A stretch of 64,000 nucleotides of DNA, taken from the NCBI RefSeq assembly GCF_037040815.1, contig NZ_CP146232.1, forward strand, positions 2,908,501-2,972,500, given 5' to 3'. This document shows, one piece after another, positions 54,082-63,214 of this stretch; positions within the stretch are counted from its first letter, which is position 1, and each line of letters begins with the position of its first letter. The notes under the pieces are model-generated. The model saw only the letters and a list, made by a program, of their open reading frames with translations. It was not told the origin of the DNA and made no database searches. The position numbers and the translations under genes were made by a program. This DNA comes from Pararoseomonas sp. SCSIO 73927 (GTDB lineage: Bacteria; Pseudomonadota; Alphaproteobacteria; Acetobacterales; Acetobacteraceae).

Positions 54082-55476
54082 ATGAAGATTTTCTGGTCCT
54101 GGCAGAGCGACACCCATCAGCCCTGCGGACGGTACTTCGTCCGGAATGTCCTCGCCGAGCTTGCGCGCGACCTCAACGGTCTGGATGGCGCTGAAGATGC
54201 CGAGCGGCCAGATGCCGATGCGCTGGATGAGGAGGTCGGGGAGCAGGGGCCACCTCTCGAAGGCGACCGTGTCGAGGTGGATCACGACACGCAGGGCGTA
54301 GGAGGGTCGCCGCCGATCGCAGAGACCATCCTGCGCAAGATCCGGGAGGCCGCGGTCTTCGTCGCCGACGTAACACCCATCTGCACGACGCCGTCGGGCA
54401 AGCGGGTGCCGAACCCGAACGTCATGGTCGAGCTCGGCTACGCGATGAATGTTCTCACGCACGAGCGCATCGTGCTCGTCATGAACCAGGCCGAAGGTGC
54501 GGCTCTGAAGTACCTGCCGTTCGACCTCCGGCATTGGCGGGCGCCCGTCTCCTACAAGCTTCGGAAGGATGCGACGGAGGAGACGATCCGGGAGGCTGCT
54601 GCAGCCCTGAAGCCGCAGCTGCGGGAACGGATTGTGCCGGGGCTCGGGCTGGCGAAGGCCGCCCAGCGCGCCGAACGTCGCAGCAGCCATCGTCAGCCAG
54701 AGCTCGTCGTCACGTGGGGGGACGAAGACGGTAAGCTCTGGATCATCTCTCAGGACGTCCAGCTGAAGGGGGTGAAGAGCCTCGAGGAGATCAATGCGGA
54801 AACGCCGATGTTGCCGCTTCCCGTGGCGGCCTCCCATCGCTCCCCAGCGACCACCCGCCTTGCGGGTGAACGCACGTCGATCTTCCAGGGGCTTAGAATA
54901 CCGCGGCCGAGCGAATGGAGCCGCGAGGAGACCGAAGGCTACAACTCCTCTGTCCAGCGATACTACTCGTCATACGCTTGCTACCTGGACGAGGTAGCCG
55001 AGTGGACGCGGCTGGTCAGGCGTTCAAGGAAGGTAGAACTTGTCCTGGAGAACACCGGGACACTCCCCGCGACAGGAATCGACGTCAACGTCACCTTCCC
55101 TCACGGCATCGTACTCTACGATGAGGAGAGAAAGCTGCCCGAGAAGCCCAAGGCACCCGAACCGCCGCCACTGCGGCCAGTAGGACCGGGAGCCAGCATC
55201 GTCCGGGCGGCCGCATTTCCGGATAGCATATCCCTACTTGGCCCATTCCGGGACACCCACCGCTCGACATCGGTACATGCGGCGGAGCGCCGGGTCCATT
55301 ACGTGCTGGACAGCCTCAAGCATCACCACGTGTCCAGCCTTGATCCATTCATCATCTCGTTCGAAGCGGCGGATGAGATCGCTTCCTTCGACGCCGAATA
55401 TGTCATCACGGCCAACGAGCCCCTCGATCCTATCCGGGGCACGATCCGCTTCGAGGTCCAGCGCGCCGACGACTAG
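54082..55476 (+). CDS. TIR/nucleotide-binding-like domain protein
   Basis: A 464-residue protein. It begins at once with KIFWSWQSDTHQPCGRYFV, then AAVFVADVTPICT and NPNVMVELGYAM near 111-121, ending LPFDLRHWR. This is a TIR-like fold related to predicted nucleotide-processing enzymes in defence loci. The Glu in MVELGYA is the candidate catalytic residue. The C-terminal 250 residues are beta-rich (ELVLENTGTLPATGIDVNV) and may sense a ligand or envelope signal. The start was set at the domain start. Shine-Dalgarno is weak. Divergent from the KAP gene. Confidence 0.7.
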   Translation: MKIFWSWQSDTHQPCGRYFVRNVLAELARDLNGLDGAEDAERPDADALDEEVGEQGPPLEGDRVEVDHDTQGVGGSPPIAETILRKIREAAVFVADVTPICTTPSGKRVPNPNVMVELGYAMNVLTHERIVLVMNQAEGAALKYLPFDLRHWRAPVSYKLRKDATEETIREAAAALKPQLRERIVPGLGLAKAAQRAERRSSHRQPELVVTWGDEDGKLWIISQDVQLKGVKSLEEINAETPMLPLPVAASHRSPATTRLAGERTSIFQGLRIPRPSEWSREETEGYNSSVQRYYSSYACYLDEVAEWTRLVRRSRKVELVLENTGTLPATGIDVNVTFPHGIVLYDEERKLPEKPKAPEPPPLRPVGPGASIVRAAAFPDSISLLGPFRDTHRSTSVHAAERRVHYVLDSLKHHHVSSLDPFIISFEAADEIASFDAEYVITANEPLDPIRGTIRFEVQRADD

Positions 55477-55669
55477 ATCGGCTCCGGCGTGATTGAAGCC
55501 CGAGGACCAGGACGGGCGTCCTCCCCTAGAAGCGGACTGGCGGCCCGGCCTGCCGCAGGGTCGCGATCGGGTCGCTGGAGGGGCTGCGATGACCCGGCTC
55601 GGCCGTCGACAGGTTCGGCAAGCGCCTTCCACGCCCGCGAGCCGTGATGCCCTCGCTCCGAGGGTAGCC

Positions 55670-56368
55670 TCAGAGGCCCAGTAGATGCCTCGCGGCGCCG
55701 AGGTTCGGGGCATACTCGATGCGGGCCGCCGCGAAGTCGTCGACGAGTTCCGCTCTCGGTCGGCTTCCCGGACCATCCGTGAAGTCGGCCGTGTTGGACG
55801 ACGCGAAGACGATGGGCGAGGAGAGACCCGCCGCGCGAAGCTTGGCGGCCACCTCCATGTAGGTCTCCACCACGACGCAGTCCTTCATCGAATCCTTGCC
55901 CTTGCGGGCCGGTGCCCGTGCGGCGTTCAGGCGCGCGAATGCCCGCGCCGCCACCTCGGGCGACCGCTCCACCTCGATGGCCGCCGCCATCCAGCGCTCG
56001 GCGACACGCCGGGCGCGGGGCACGTGGTCGTCGAGATGCGCCAGGTCGGCCGTCCCCCGGGCGCCGTAGACGGCGGCGATCCCTTCTATCCGGCCCAGCT
56101 GCTCCCGCAGGCGGGCGAGCGACCGGGACGCCTCGGCCTCTACCAAATCGATGTTGCCGCCGAACTCGAGCCGGACCTGATCGGCGGCCAGCGCCACCAG
56201 GGCAGTCCCGCCTTCGGCGGCCAGGAGCAGCGAGAGCCCCGCCTCGCGTTCGTGCGGCTTGACCTGCTCACGGGTAGGGTCCCGCATCGCGTCCAGGACG
56301 GTGCAGGTGTCCAGACAGAGCACGGGGAGGGCAAGACCAGCGATCCTGGCCAGCATCTCCCCGTTCAC
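55670..56368 (-). CDS. PIN-domain ribonuclease (DUF4935-like)
   Basis: A 232-residue protein. Acidic PIN residues are visible: LCLDTCTVLDAMRD near residue 18, Glu in QVRLEFGGN, SMKDCVVVETYMEV and FASSNTADFTD. The order D...E...D...D with the SSN-x-x-D ending fits DUF4935-type PIN nucleases. It starts GTG overlapping the stop of the upstream gene (GTGA), which is the layout of toxin-antitoxin or effector-regulator pairs. It should cleave RNA if active. The target is unknown. Confidence 0.75.
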   Translation of the reverse strand: MNGEMLARIAGLALPVLCLDTCTVLDAMRDPTREQVKPHEREAGLSLLLAAEGGTALVALAADQVRLEFGGNIDLVEAEASRSLARLREQLGRIEGIAAVYGARGTADLAHLDDHVPRARRVAERWMAAAIEVERSPEVAARAFARLNAARAPARKGKDSMKDCVVVETYMEVAAKLRAAGLSSPIVFASSNTADFTDGPGSRPRAELVDDFAAARIEYAPNLGAARHLLGL

Positions 56369-57030
56369 GGCGCCTGACGATCGCGTGCAGCAAGGAGTTC
56401 CAGGCCGAAGTCGTACTCCGAGGCGAGTTCCGACGCCTGGTCCTCCTGCCAGCCCTCGACCTGGACCAGCCAGCGCGAGAGTTCGGAGCCGTCCATCCGG
56501 CGCGCGTCGTGGTGGACCTGTAGCAGGAAGGCCAGCCAGCGCCGCCGGTCGAGTGGATGGGACGATCCTGTCGACTTGTTCGCAGAGCCCGAGAAGCGCC
56601 GGAGCGCATGGGCCGCATCGGCCGAGAGCCAGTCCTCGAGCCTGCGGGTGGGGGCCGAGATCTCCAGGGAGAATCCGCTCTCGCTGGCTGCGGGTTCCGC
56701 GATCCGCCGCACGAAGTCCATCAGGATCGCGTTGTATCCATCGCGGCCCAGTTCGCGGCCATCCCGGGGCACGATGTTGGTTACCTCGTAGCCCTCCAGG
56801 CGCTGCCACAGCACGAGGCCCGCCGCCTTCAGCCCGTCCCCGGCCTCGCGCTCGAACGCCACCACCTCGTCGGACGTGGGCACAGCGATCCTCTGCCCGG
56901 CGTCCGGCACGTGACGCCATGGCGCTGTCGCCCGGGCCACCAGGGCCTGCAGCAGCACGGATTGCCGCTCCGTAGGGCCATGAAGCAGGAGATCCTGGAA
57001 GACCTCGAGACCATCTTCGCCCATCGGCAT
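56365..57030 (-). CDS. Partner gene upstream of the PIN nuclease
   Basis: A 221-residue soluble protein, no family recognised. It contains LEVFQDLLLHGPTERQSVLL, WQRLEGYEVTNIVPRDGREL, YNAILMDFVRRIAEP and a C-terminal DRRRWLAFLLQVHHDARRMD. The GTGA overlap with the PIN gene indicates coupled synthesis, so it may be the antitoxin or a sensor subunit. At 221 residues it is larger than common PIN antitoxins. AGGA precedes ATG 57030. The upstream frame lies over the tniQ 3' end. Confidence 0.6.
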   Translation of the reverse strand: MPMGEDGLEVFQDLLLHGPTERQSVLLQALVARATAPWRHVPDAGQRIAVPTSDEVVAFEREAGDGLKAAGLVLWQRLEGYEVTNIVPRDGRELGRDGYNAILMDFVRRIAEPAASESGFSLEISAPTRRLEDWLSADAAHALRRFSGSANKSTGSSHPLDRRRWLAFLLQVHHDARRMDGSELSRWLVQVEGWQEDQASELASEYDFGLELLAARDRQAP

Positions 57031-57136
57031 GGCTGATCCTGGTGCTTTTCTCGGGGCCGTATGCCCTGCGGTGTCGACGGCTGCCAGACCATTTCCAGCA
57101 TCCGGCACCGAGGCCCGCTGTCCTGGGCAGGCGGCG

Positions 57137-59521
57137 CTACCGTGCGCTTCCTGCCTCCAGGGAGACCGCATGCCCGGTCAGATCCAGTGGCGTCCCCAGG
57201 GGGTCGAAGCGGAGACCTAGCGCCTGCCGGTCGGGCGTCGCAAAGGCGAGGACATCGGCGACAGGGGCGTGGACGAACTCCCCTCCCTGGTCGGGCACCA
57301 GCGCGACGTAGGCATCCCGTGCCGCAAGAAGGCGGTCCAGGGACTCCCGGTTCAGCCTGAAGCGGAACGTCCCGCCGATGCTGTGCCTGCGGCCTGAGAT
57401 CACCTGCGTGATCCGCCCCGTCGTGGGGTCCTCCAGGCGGTTGTTCACGCGCCGGGTGCCAGGGCCGGACCGTGCCGTCAGGACGGCGATCGCCTTGCCG
57501 ACCTGGGACGAGCAGCGGGCACGCTGTGCCTGGAGAGGGAGATCCTCCCCCGCGCGATGTCGGGCGATCGACGCCAGCACCTCGGGGGTGACGTCGGCCC
57601 TCCGGAACAGGGTGGCGCTGCAGCCATCGACCTTGGGGCCGGAGACCGGATCGATACCGAGGAAGGCCAGGTGCCGCACGGACGTCCCGCATCCAGGCGT
57701 CCCCGCCCGTTCCGCGACCTCTCCTCCCAGTATGAAGACCTCGCGAAACCGCTCAACATCCTTTCGCAGGAAGCGCAGCGACCCGTCACCCGAAGCTTGC
57801 TGCGATGAAGGGAGCATCCCCCGTCTCGCCCAGACACGCACGGCTTGGTGCTTGACCCCGAGGAGATGACCTACCTCGACGGCCGACATGTCGCCGGATC
57901 CGACCGCGATGGCCTGCCTGACCTCGTCGGCGCGGACGCGGATCCCTGGCAGCCCCGCAACTCCGGCGACGACCGCCCGTGCGTGCAGGCGTCCCTCCGC
58001 CAGGGCACGGCAAATGTCGGGATAGGACCGGCCGGGGCAGACCATTCCCGCGATGGTAGCCAGCGACGAGGAGCGGGCCTTCTCCATGGACAGGACGGGC
58101 GCGGTTCCGCGGCACGCGCGGACGAAAGCCTCGACGTCCTCCCTGTGGAAGACATGGCTGGTCATGGCCCGGTCGCTGGGCATCCGGACCAGGAGTCCGG
58201 CCTTCTCGATCTGGTCGAGGACCGGGCGGCCGACGCCGACGATCCGGCGGCACTCCTCCACCAGGAGGCCTTCCCGGAGCCGTGCCTGGAGGTCCCGGAC
58301 CTTCTCGGCCGACAGCAGGCTCGGGATGCCCGATCCTGAGGGCGGGACGAGGAAGAGATCATGCCTGTCGGCCAGCCGCTTCATGGTCACCGGCGACACC
58401 TCCAGCATGTCGCGGGCCTCGTTCATCGTGACGTTGCGCGCGGCCAGGGCGTCATCCGAGCGGAAGCGCGCCATGACGTGGGCAGTGATGGCGAGATCCG
58501 GACGGGCGGTGATGTAGATCGCGAGCGCTCCCATGACGCGGTCCCTGGTCGGCCCGTCCGGCCAGAGGCCGATGCGCTGGTGGAGGCTGCCGAACGCCTT
58601 GCGCAGGCCCGTCTTGCCGGGTCTCGCCGCCGAACGCGCGAGCCGGTCGTCGAGGAACCGGTGGAACCCCCGGGGCCAGTCCTCCAGCACCTGCCAGCCG
58701 AGACCGACGATCTGGTGGATCCGGCGGCCCTCGCGCCGGATCATGGCGTCCAGCCCGTCCGAGATGCCGATATCGGCCGCCAGGCTGCCGAAGAGGATGG
58801 ACAGGCGGAGGGCCTCGCCGAACTCCAGGGGCAGGTGGGAAGCGCCGGTGGTCTCCAGGCGGTCGAAGAGGCGCCTGAGGGCGATGGCTCCGGCGAGTTC
58901 CTCTGCAGGGACCGGCGTCGTGGTGGCCTGGCGGAGGTCGAAGTGGCATGCACCGCAGAGTTGGACGCCCGCCCCCTGCCAGCGGAGGGGGGACCTGCAC
59001 CTTGGGCAGTCCCCGACCAGGCGGCATCGGTGCTCGGTGCAGATGGGAACGGCGTCGATGAACCAGAACGCCCGGTGGTACGGCGCCTGGGTCAGGCAGG
59101 CCGGGCATACATGGCGCCGGTCGATCCGGGCGAGATGCCGGGAGACGGTGTGGCCGACCAGCCGGACGGTCGTGTCATTCCCGGTGCCCATGGCGAGGCG
59201 GTCCCACTCGTCCGGCTGGAGGCCGAGCAGTTCGCGCATGGCCTCGGCCTGCTCGCTCCTCGGCGCCGCGCGGCAGAGGGTGTGCAGTCCGAGCGGGGGC
59301 AGGGCGAGGCGGCTGAAGAGCAGGCGGGGATCCTGCAGCTGGTACCTGGCTGCGTTCCGCATGACGAGGCCGGGCAGGCTCTCCCCGGGCAGCGGGGGCA
59401 GGGGATCGGGTAGCCGGTAGCGGGGGAGGGAGGTGTTCCTGGACGGGGCGCTGCCACCCTCGCGGAGGGCATGGCCGCCGGGAGGCTGTCCGGCGCGGGC
59501 GGTCGTGTGGGGCTGGGACAT
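57137..59521 (-). CDS. TniQ/TnsD-like transposition target selector
   Basis: A 794-residue protein. The TniQ start PLPPLPGESLPGLVMRNA is followed by zinc-binding sets HVCPACLTQAPYHRAFWF, CTEHRCRLVGDCPRC and LCGACHFDL. The rest, with helix-turn-helix-like segments (ISDG..., AVEVGHLLGVKHQAVRVWAR), is TnsD-like in size and probably binds DNA. TniQ proteins recruit Tn7/Tn5053-like transposases to target sites. No TniA/TnsB, TniB/TnsC or resolvase gene lies in the window, so this is a stand-alone or residual element. GAGA precedes the ATG. Confidence 0.82.
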   Translation of the reverse strand: MSQPHTTARAGQPPGGHALREGGSAPSRNTSLPRYRLPDPLPPLPGESLPGLVMRNAARYQLQDPRLLFSRLALPPLGLHTLCRAAPRSEQAEAMRELLGLQPDEWDRLAMGTGNDTTVRLVGHTVSRHLARIDRRHVCPACLTQAPYHRAFWFIDAVPICTEHRCRLVGDCPRCRSPLRWQGAGVQLCGACHFDLRQATTTPVPAEELAGAIALRRLFDRLETTGASHLPLEFGEALRLSILFGSLAADIGISDGLDAMIRREGRRIHQIVGLGWQVLEDWPRGFHRFLDDRLARSAARPGKTGLRKAFGSLHQRIGLWPDGPTRDRVMGALAIYITARPDLAITAHVMARFRSDDALAARNVTMNEARDMLEVSPVTMKRLADRHDLFLVPPSGSGIPSLLSAEKVRDLQARLREGLLVEECRRIVGVGRPVLDQIEKAGLLVRMPSDRAMTSHVFHREDVEAFVRACRGTAPVLSMEKARSSSLATIAGMVCPGRSYPDICRALAEGRLHARAVVAGVAGLPGIRVRADEVRQAIAVGSGDMSAVEVGHLLGVKHQAVRVWARRGMLPSSQQASGDGSLRFLRKDVERFREVFILGGEVAERAGTPGCGTSVRHLAFLGIDPVSGPKVDGCSATLFRRADVTPEVLASIARHRAGEDLPLQAQRARCSSQVGKAIAVLTARSGPGTRRVNNRLEDPTTGRITQVISGRRHSIGGTFRFRLNRESLDRLLAARDAYVALVPDQGGEFVHAPVADVLAFATPDRQALGLRFDPLGTPLDLTGHAVSLEAGSAR

Positions 59522-60141
59522 GGACGGGTCTCGGTGATGGCGACGCGGGCCGCAGGGCGGCAGTGCGGCCTCAGGCCGCGGCGTCGGCTATCAGGGAGAC
59601 TTCGGGCGTGCAGCCGGACGGCACGGCGCAGCCGACCCGGGAAGCATGGAGGCTTCGGGGCAGCTCATTCGCAAAGGGCGGGATGCCGTCCATGGAGGGG
59701 ACGCTAGTCGGCTCTCTACAGGCTGTCGAGAATGATCATCGAGGAAAGGGGGGCACTCCTGCGTCCGCACGTTTCGGCGGTGGCTCGCTGGCTTGCGACG
59801 GCGCCATCCCGCCCGACAGTCAGGAAAGGTGGCGGCAGATGCCACTCGTCGAAATTGAAGGAGAGTCCGGACTCTGCGGACTGCTCGTCGAGCGCTGGCC
59901 GGATCTGCGAGCCCTTCTGGTGGAGTAGTCTCCCGTGTTCCCTCGCTGCTTTATGGCAGGCCGGTCCTGACCGCCCAGGACGGCCGGGGCGGACGCCGTA
60001 TGCCCCGCACCCTGGTGAGGGATCGTGGGGGACGGCGAGGTACGCTCTATAGCGGGCGCCTTGGTATCATGCCGGAGGCCGTTGCAGATTTCAGGTGAGT
60101 AGCGCCGACTAGGCACGGTCAGAGTTTTTGGCTGACGAGCA
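59522..60141. other. Intergenic stretch upstream of tniQ
   Basis: About 620 bases without a supported long gene. A 29-codon frame at 59839-59928 (MPLVEIEGESGLCGLL) with AAAGGTGG upstream could be a small peptide but has no further support. No TGT-type transposon end or repeat array like that at 35477-35545 was found. Confidence 0.35.
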
Positions 60142-60834
60142 TCACCCGCCCGATGGACCCTCTATATCGGTCACGATGCGCTTTATGGCCGTCAGGATCC
60201 GGCTCGTGTCCTTCTCCTTGGGACACAGGCGCAGGTGTTTGCCGGAGATCCAGCGGCAGTCACAGGTCGCCATGATCCCCGCCATTTCGATTTGTGTGCC
60301 GCGCAGCTGGGAAGCCGTCAGATCCCTGTGGAACATTAGATCAAAGCCGCCGCGGCTGAGGATCACATCCATGCCTGGCCTGGACAGCCTTGTGCTACGC
60401 CAGCCCTTCCTTGCGTCGCCGAGCAGATCGTCCTCATCACTCGCTGCCATCCACGCCGCACGTGCCAGATGGTGGGCCTGCCTGTGCAGTTCTGCCTCTC
60501 CGGCTGATTCATCGCGCCGAATAAGGAAAGAAGGGCCGAATTTTCTCGTGGCCTCCTGGTAGTCCGCCCAGACCTGACGCCGTGTCAGATCACCTCTCCC
60601 TCGTTGGATCGCTTGCAGGAGCGCCTCGCTGTCACTGATGATGACGAGCGGCGTTCCAGGCGCTGTCTCGTCCAGTGCCAGGATGGCAGCCCGCACCTCG
60701 CCCTCGTTGATGCTCTTTGAATCGGCACTGCCTGTCGCCGCATGCCCGTTCGCGAACACCACCGCCCAGGCACAGATCCCGCCCCGGTGGGTGGCATCGG
60801 CAGCGACGATCATGGGGCTGTCCGACGTTTTCAT
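60142..60834 (-). CDS. RNase H-like fold protein
   Basis: A 230-residue protein. IVAADATHRGGICAWAVVFA, then INEGEVRAAILALDE and VIISDSEALLQAI give Asp-Glu-Asp in the order and spacing of RNase H-type domains. The C-terminal half (GMDVILSRGGFDLMFHRDL, CDCRWISGKHLRLCPKEKD) is unassigned and contains a CxC and a further Cys. It is unrelated in sequence to the housekeeping rnhA at 62741. Role in this locus unknown. It follows the GIY-YIG gene by 30 bases on the same strand. Confidence 0.65.
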   Translation of the reverse strand: MKTSDSPMIVAADATHRGGICAWAVVFANGHAATGSADSKSINEGEVRAAILALDETAPGTPLVIISDSEALLQAIQRGRGDLTRRQVWADYQEATRKFGPSFLIRRDESAGEAELHRQAHHLARAAWMAASDEDDLLGDARKGWRSTRLSRPGMDVILSRGGFDLMFHRDLTASQLRGTQIEMAGIMATCDCRWISGKHLRLCPKEKDTSRILTAIKRIVTDIEGPSGG

Positions 60835-60864
60835 TGAGGATGACCAGAGTAAAGAATCAGCATC

Positions 60865-61719
60865 TCAGGCCGCCTTGGAGATCAGAAGTATCCTGTTCCG
60901 GCTCAGGACGCGCGCCTCCACCGTCTCTCCTTCCCTGAAGTGCTTCTGGAACCACTCCGCGATCAGGCGGTTCCGGCCGACCACACGGACCGACCCGGTG
61001 CGGTTCGCCTTCCTGTTGATCGCGGAGATCACCTCCTCTGTGCCGTCGTCGAAGACGATGCTCATCGGCTCGCCATCCCCTCCAAGGAAGCGGCTGGCGT
61101 CGACACCTGGATTGATGAACCCCTGCCGGTAATAGGCCTCCCCGAGGCGGATACCGAAGGACGCAGTTCCTGGCATGTTCAGGGCAGCCATTCCCGGCGG
61201 CGGACTCCCAGACCCGGAAGCGGCTTCCAGATCGCCTTCTTCCTCCAGCGCCTCGCGCTCAGCCTCTTCGGTGACCGGCCTCGCCCCATCGCGGCCGTTC
61301 CAGGGAGGATCGAAGGCAGCGATCAGAGCGTCTTCGAGACCGGCGGCCAGGTTGATCTCGAACTCTGCGTAGCGGAGGTGGGAAAGAGGGGTGAAGACGT
61401 AAATCCTCACGGTCTCGCCGCGAGCGAGGAGTTCCCGGATCTTCTCGTTGCAGCGCCAGTTCGTTCGCTGTCCCTTGTGAGGTTTCCGGTACCCGACGAA
61501 GCGCTTGAGGATGCTTCGGGCGGTCTTGCCGACATAGTTGACCTTCTCCCCATGTACGAACGCGTACAGGGCGTTCCTCTCGGCTAGGAGCAGGCGGTCC
61601 GCCTCGGGGTTGATGCCATCCAGATGGTACTCGATCCCCTTTCCATCCTTCGACTCCGACCAGACACCGATGTCCTTGAAACCGGTGTTCAGCAGAGTCT
61701 CGGCTGTCAGTTCAGGCAT
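60865..61719 (-). CDS. GIY-YIG-like nuclease domain protein
   Basis: A 284-residue protein. ALYAFVHGEKVNYVGKTARS is a GIY-YIG-type core (here LYAF...NYVG), followed by Arg in LKRFVGY and a late Glu-containing INLAAGLEDALIAAFDPPWN. The C-terminal 130 residues include SIVFDDGTEEVISAINRKAN and a basic ending. Such proteins cut or repair DNA. Start ATG 61719 is at the first domain-like residues. An ATG at 61839 is in frame. Likely co-transcribed with the RNase H-like gene. Confidence 0.7.
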   Translation of the reverse strand: MPELTAETLLNTGFKDIGVWSESKDGKGIEYHLDGINPEADRLLLAERNALYAFVHGEKVNYVGKTARSILKRFVGYRKPHKGQRTNWRCNEKIRELLARGETVRIYVFTPLSHLRYAEFEINLAAGLEDALIAAFDPPWNGRDGARPVTEEAEREALEEEGDLEAASGSGSPPPGMAALNMPGTASFGIRLGEAYYRQGFINPGVDASRFLGGDGEPMSIVFDDGTEEVISAINRKANRTGSVRVVGRNRLIAEWFQKHFREGETVEARVLSRNRILLISKAA

Positions 61720-62172
61720 GGTCGGTTCGGGTATCCGAGGCTCGGAGTGTCTGACTGGGGAGAAGGCCCACAGGACTGGACGGATGGATGGGGTGGATGG
61801 CTGGCGGGCGATGAACCCACGGGGCGAGAGCATGCGCAAGTCGGGCTAGGAACCGTAGCCGCAGGACGGACGCCTTCCTGGATGCCTCTGTTGTCCCTCG
61901 TGGGGCGCTGGACTCCATGACGTTCCGGTCAGGCTACTGTCCCAGGTTCAGGCCTCTGGCCTCGTACCCGCGGACCCGGTCGCTGGGGTCGCATCGCCCC
62001 GCCCTGAGGTCACCCGAGGCTACCCTCGACCACAGGACGGCCCGGTTGGAGGTCCTCCCATGGTGCGTCCGCTCTCTACGTGAATCGGGATTGGCTTCGC
62101 GGTGCTGCCGGACGAGACAGGGGGGCAGGCGGGCGCCATGGCCGTACCGCTCGGCCCAGGCGCAGTCGGCCA
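61720..62172. other. Intergenic stretch upstream of GIY-YIG gene
   Basis: About 450 bases with no supported gene. A direct repeat-like run of GGATGG/GGGTGG units lies near 61780-61805. If the GIY-YIG protein starts at 61839, part of it is coding. Confidence 0.35.
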
Positions 62173-62427
62173 TCAGTGCATCCCGAACCGTGATGCCTGG
62201 GCCACCTCCGCCTCGGCTTGGGGATGCCCCTCCAGGAAGGATTCGTCTGCCCCGAGCGTCCTGGCCAGCTGCCGCAGGCGAGACATCTGCGCGGCATCGG
62301 CATGGGGAGCCAGCCCGCTGGCCGTCAGTTCGAAGGCGACCCCGGCGGCGCCGATGTGCCCGCCGCGGATGAGGTCCTCAATCTGCCGGATGCCCACGGC
62401 CACAGGGTCCCGGGTCTCGTCGTCCAT
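62173..62427 (-). CDS. Small hypothetical protein
   Basis: An 84-residue acidic helical protein (AVGIRQIEDLIRGGHIGAAG, MSRLRQLARTLGADESFLEG). No family recognised. GGGGGAG lies 8 bases before ATG 62427, which decides the start against a longer frame. It lies between the accessory cluster and the housekeeping rnhA, on the same strand as both. Confidence 0.55.
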   Translation of the reverse strand: MDDETRDPVAVGIRQIEDLIRGGHIGAAGVAFELTASGLAPHADAAQMSRLRQLARTLGADESFLEGHPQAEAEVAQASRFGMH

Positions 62428-62740
62428 AGTCTTGCTCCCCCGACAGGGGATCAGGATGCCTGCCGTCCTGGCAAGAGAGACCATCCCTGTGCCGGGCGTT
62501 GGTCACTCGATTTGATGCTGGGCGGGACCCCTCCCGGGGTGCCGGGAGGGTGTCGTGTATTGCTCTGGGATCTATTGATCCTGAGCGTCTGCAGTCTGGA
62601 CTTGTATTGCAGTCATATCTGGACGGTACTTGGTTTCTTGTTGAGGCGGCAGGTTTCGATACCTTAGATGTGAGAGCGGTGTAGTTGGGGGTGGCTGGGC
62701 TAGCGGGCGGTCAAAGCTGTTTTATGGCCTAGCGGACACG
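62428..62740. other. AT-richer spacer before rnhA
   Basis: About 310 bases with lower GC than the flanks (for example around 62575-62680). No tRNA or gene was recognised. It lies at the boundary between accessory and housekeeping genes, and contains the hairpin at 62528-62550. Confidence 0.35.
62528..62550. terminator. GC-rich hairpin near the island boundary
   Basis: CCCTCCCGG and CCGGGAGGG form a 9-bp stem with a 4-base GGTG loop. No T-run follows on either strand. It may end transcription coming from rnhA on the minus strand. Confidence 0.3.
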
Positions 62741-63214
62741 TCAGCGCCCCAGGCCCATCCGCGCGGCCGTCGCCAGCTTGTCCGCCCGCTCGTTCATCGT
62801 GTTCCCGGCGTGGCCGCGCACCCACTTCCACTCGATCTGGTGCGGCTTGGCGGCGGCCAGCAGGCGCTGCCACAGCTCGTAATTCGCCACCGGCTCCTTC
62901 GCGGCGTTGCGCCAGTTGTTCCGCACCCAGCCGTGCACCCAGCGGGTCACGCCGTTCCGCACGTACTCGCTGTCCGTGTGGATCACCACGCGGCAGGGCT
63001 TGTTCAGCGCTTCCAGAGCGGCGGCGGCGGCGGTCAGCTCCATGCGGTTGTTGGTGGTGGCGGGATCGGCGCCCGTCATCTCCTTCTCGTGCGCACCGAA
63101 GCGGAGGATGGCGCCCCAGCCGCCCGGGCCGGGGTTGGGCTTGCAGCCGCCATCCGTCCAGATCTCCACCACTGCCTCAGCGGAGGCGGGAGCGGGCACG
63201 TCCTCAGACGCCAT
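62741..63214 (-). CDS. rnhA: Ribonuclease HI
   Basis: A 157-residue RNase HI, which cuts RNA in RNA-DNA hybrids. The four acidic residues are in [36 protein letters not shown] and [12 protein letters not shown], with the catalytic His in VRGHAG. Normal length. It overlaps the upstream homoserine kinase stop by 11 bases. This thrB-rnhA order is common in Rhodospirillales-type alphaproteobacteria and marks ordinary chromosome. Confidence 0.97.
   Translation of the reverse strand: MASEDVPAPASAEAVVEIWTDGGCKPNPGPGGWGAILRFGAHEKEMTGADPATTNNRMELTAAAAALEALNKPCRVVIHTDSEYVRNGVTRWVHGWVRNNWRNAAKEPVANYELWQRLLAAAKPHQIEWKWVRGHAGNTMNERADKLATAARMGLGR

Noticed and set aside
59522..60141. Transposon end next to tniQ
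   Set aside because: No TGT terminus with phased short repeats like that at 35477-35545 could be found.
62490..62740. Possible tRNA or attachment site at the rnhA boundary
   Set aside because: The AT-rich spacer was read on both strands and no cloverleaf or tRNA-like 3' end was found.
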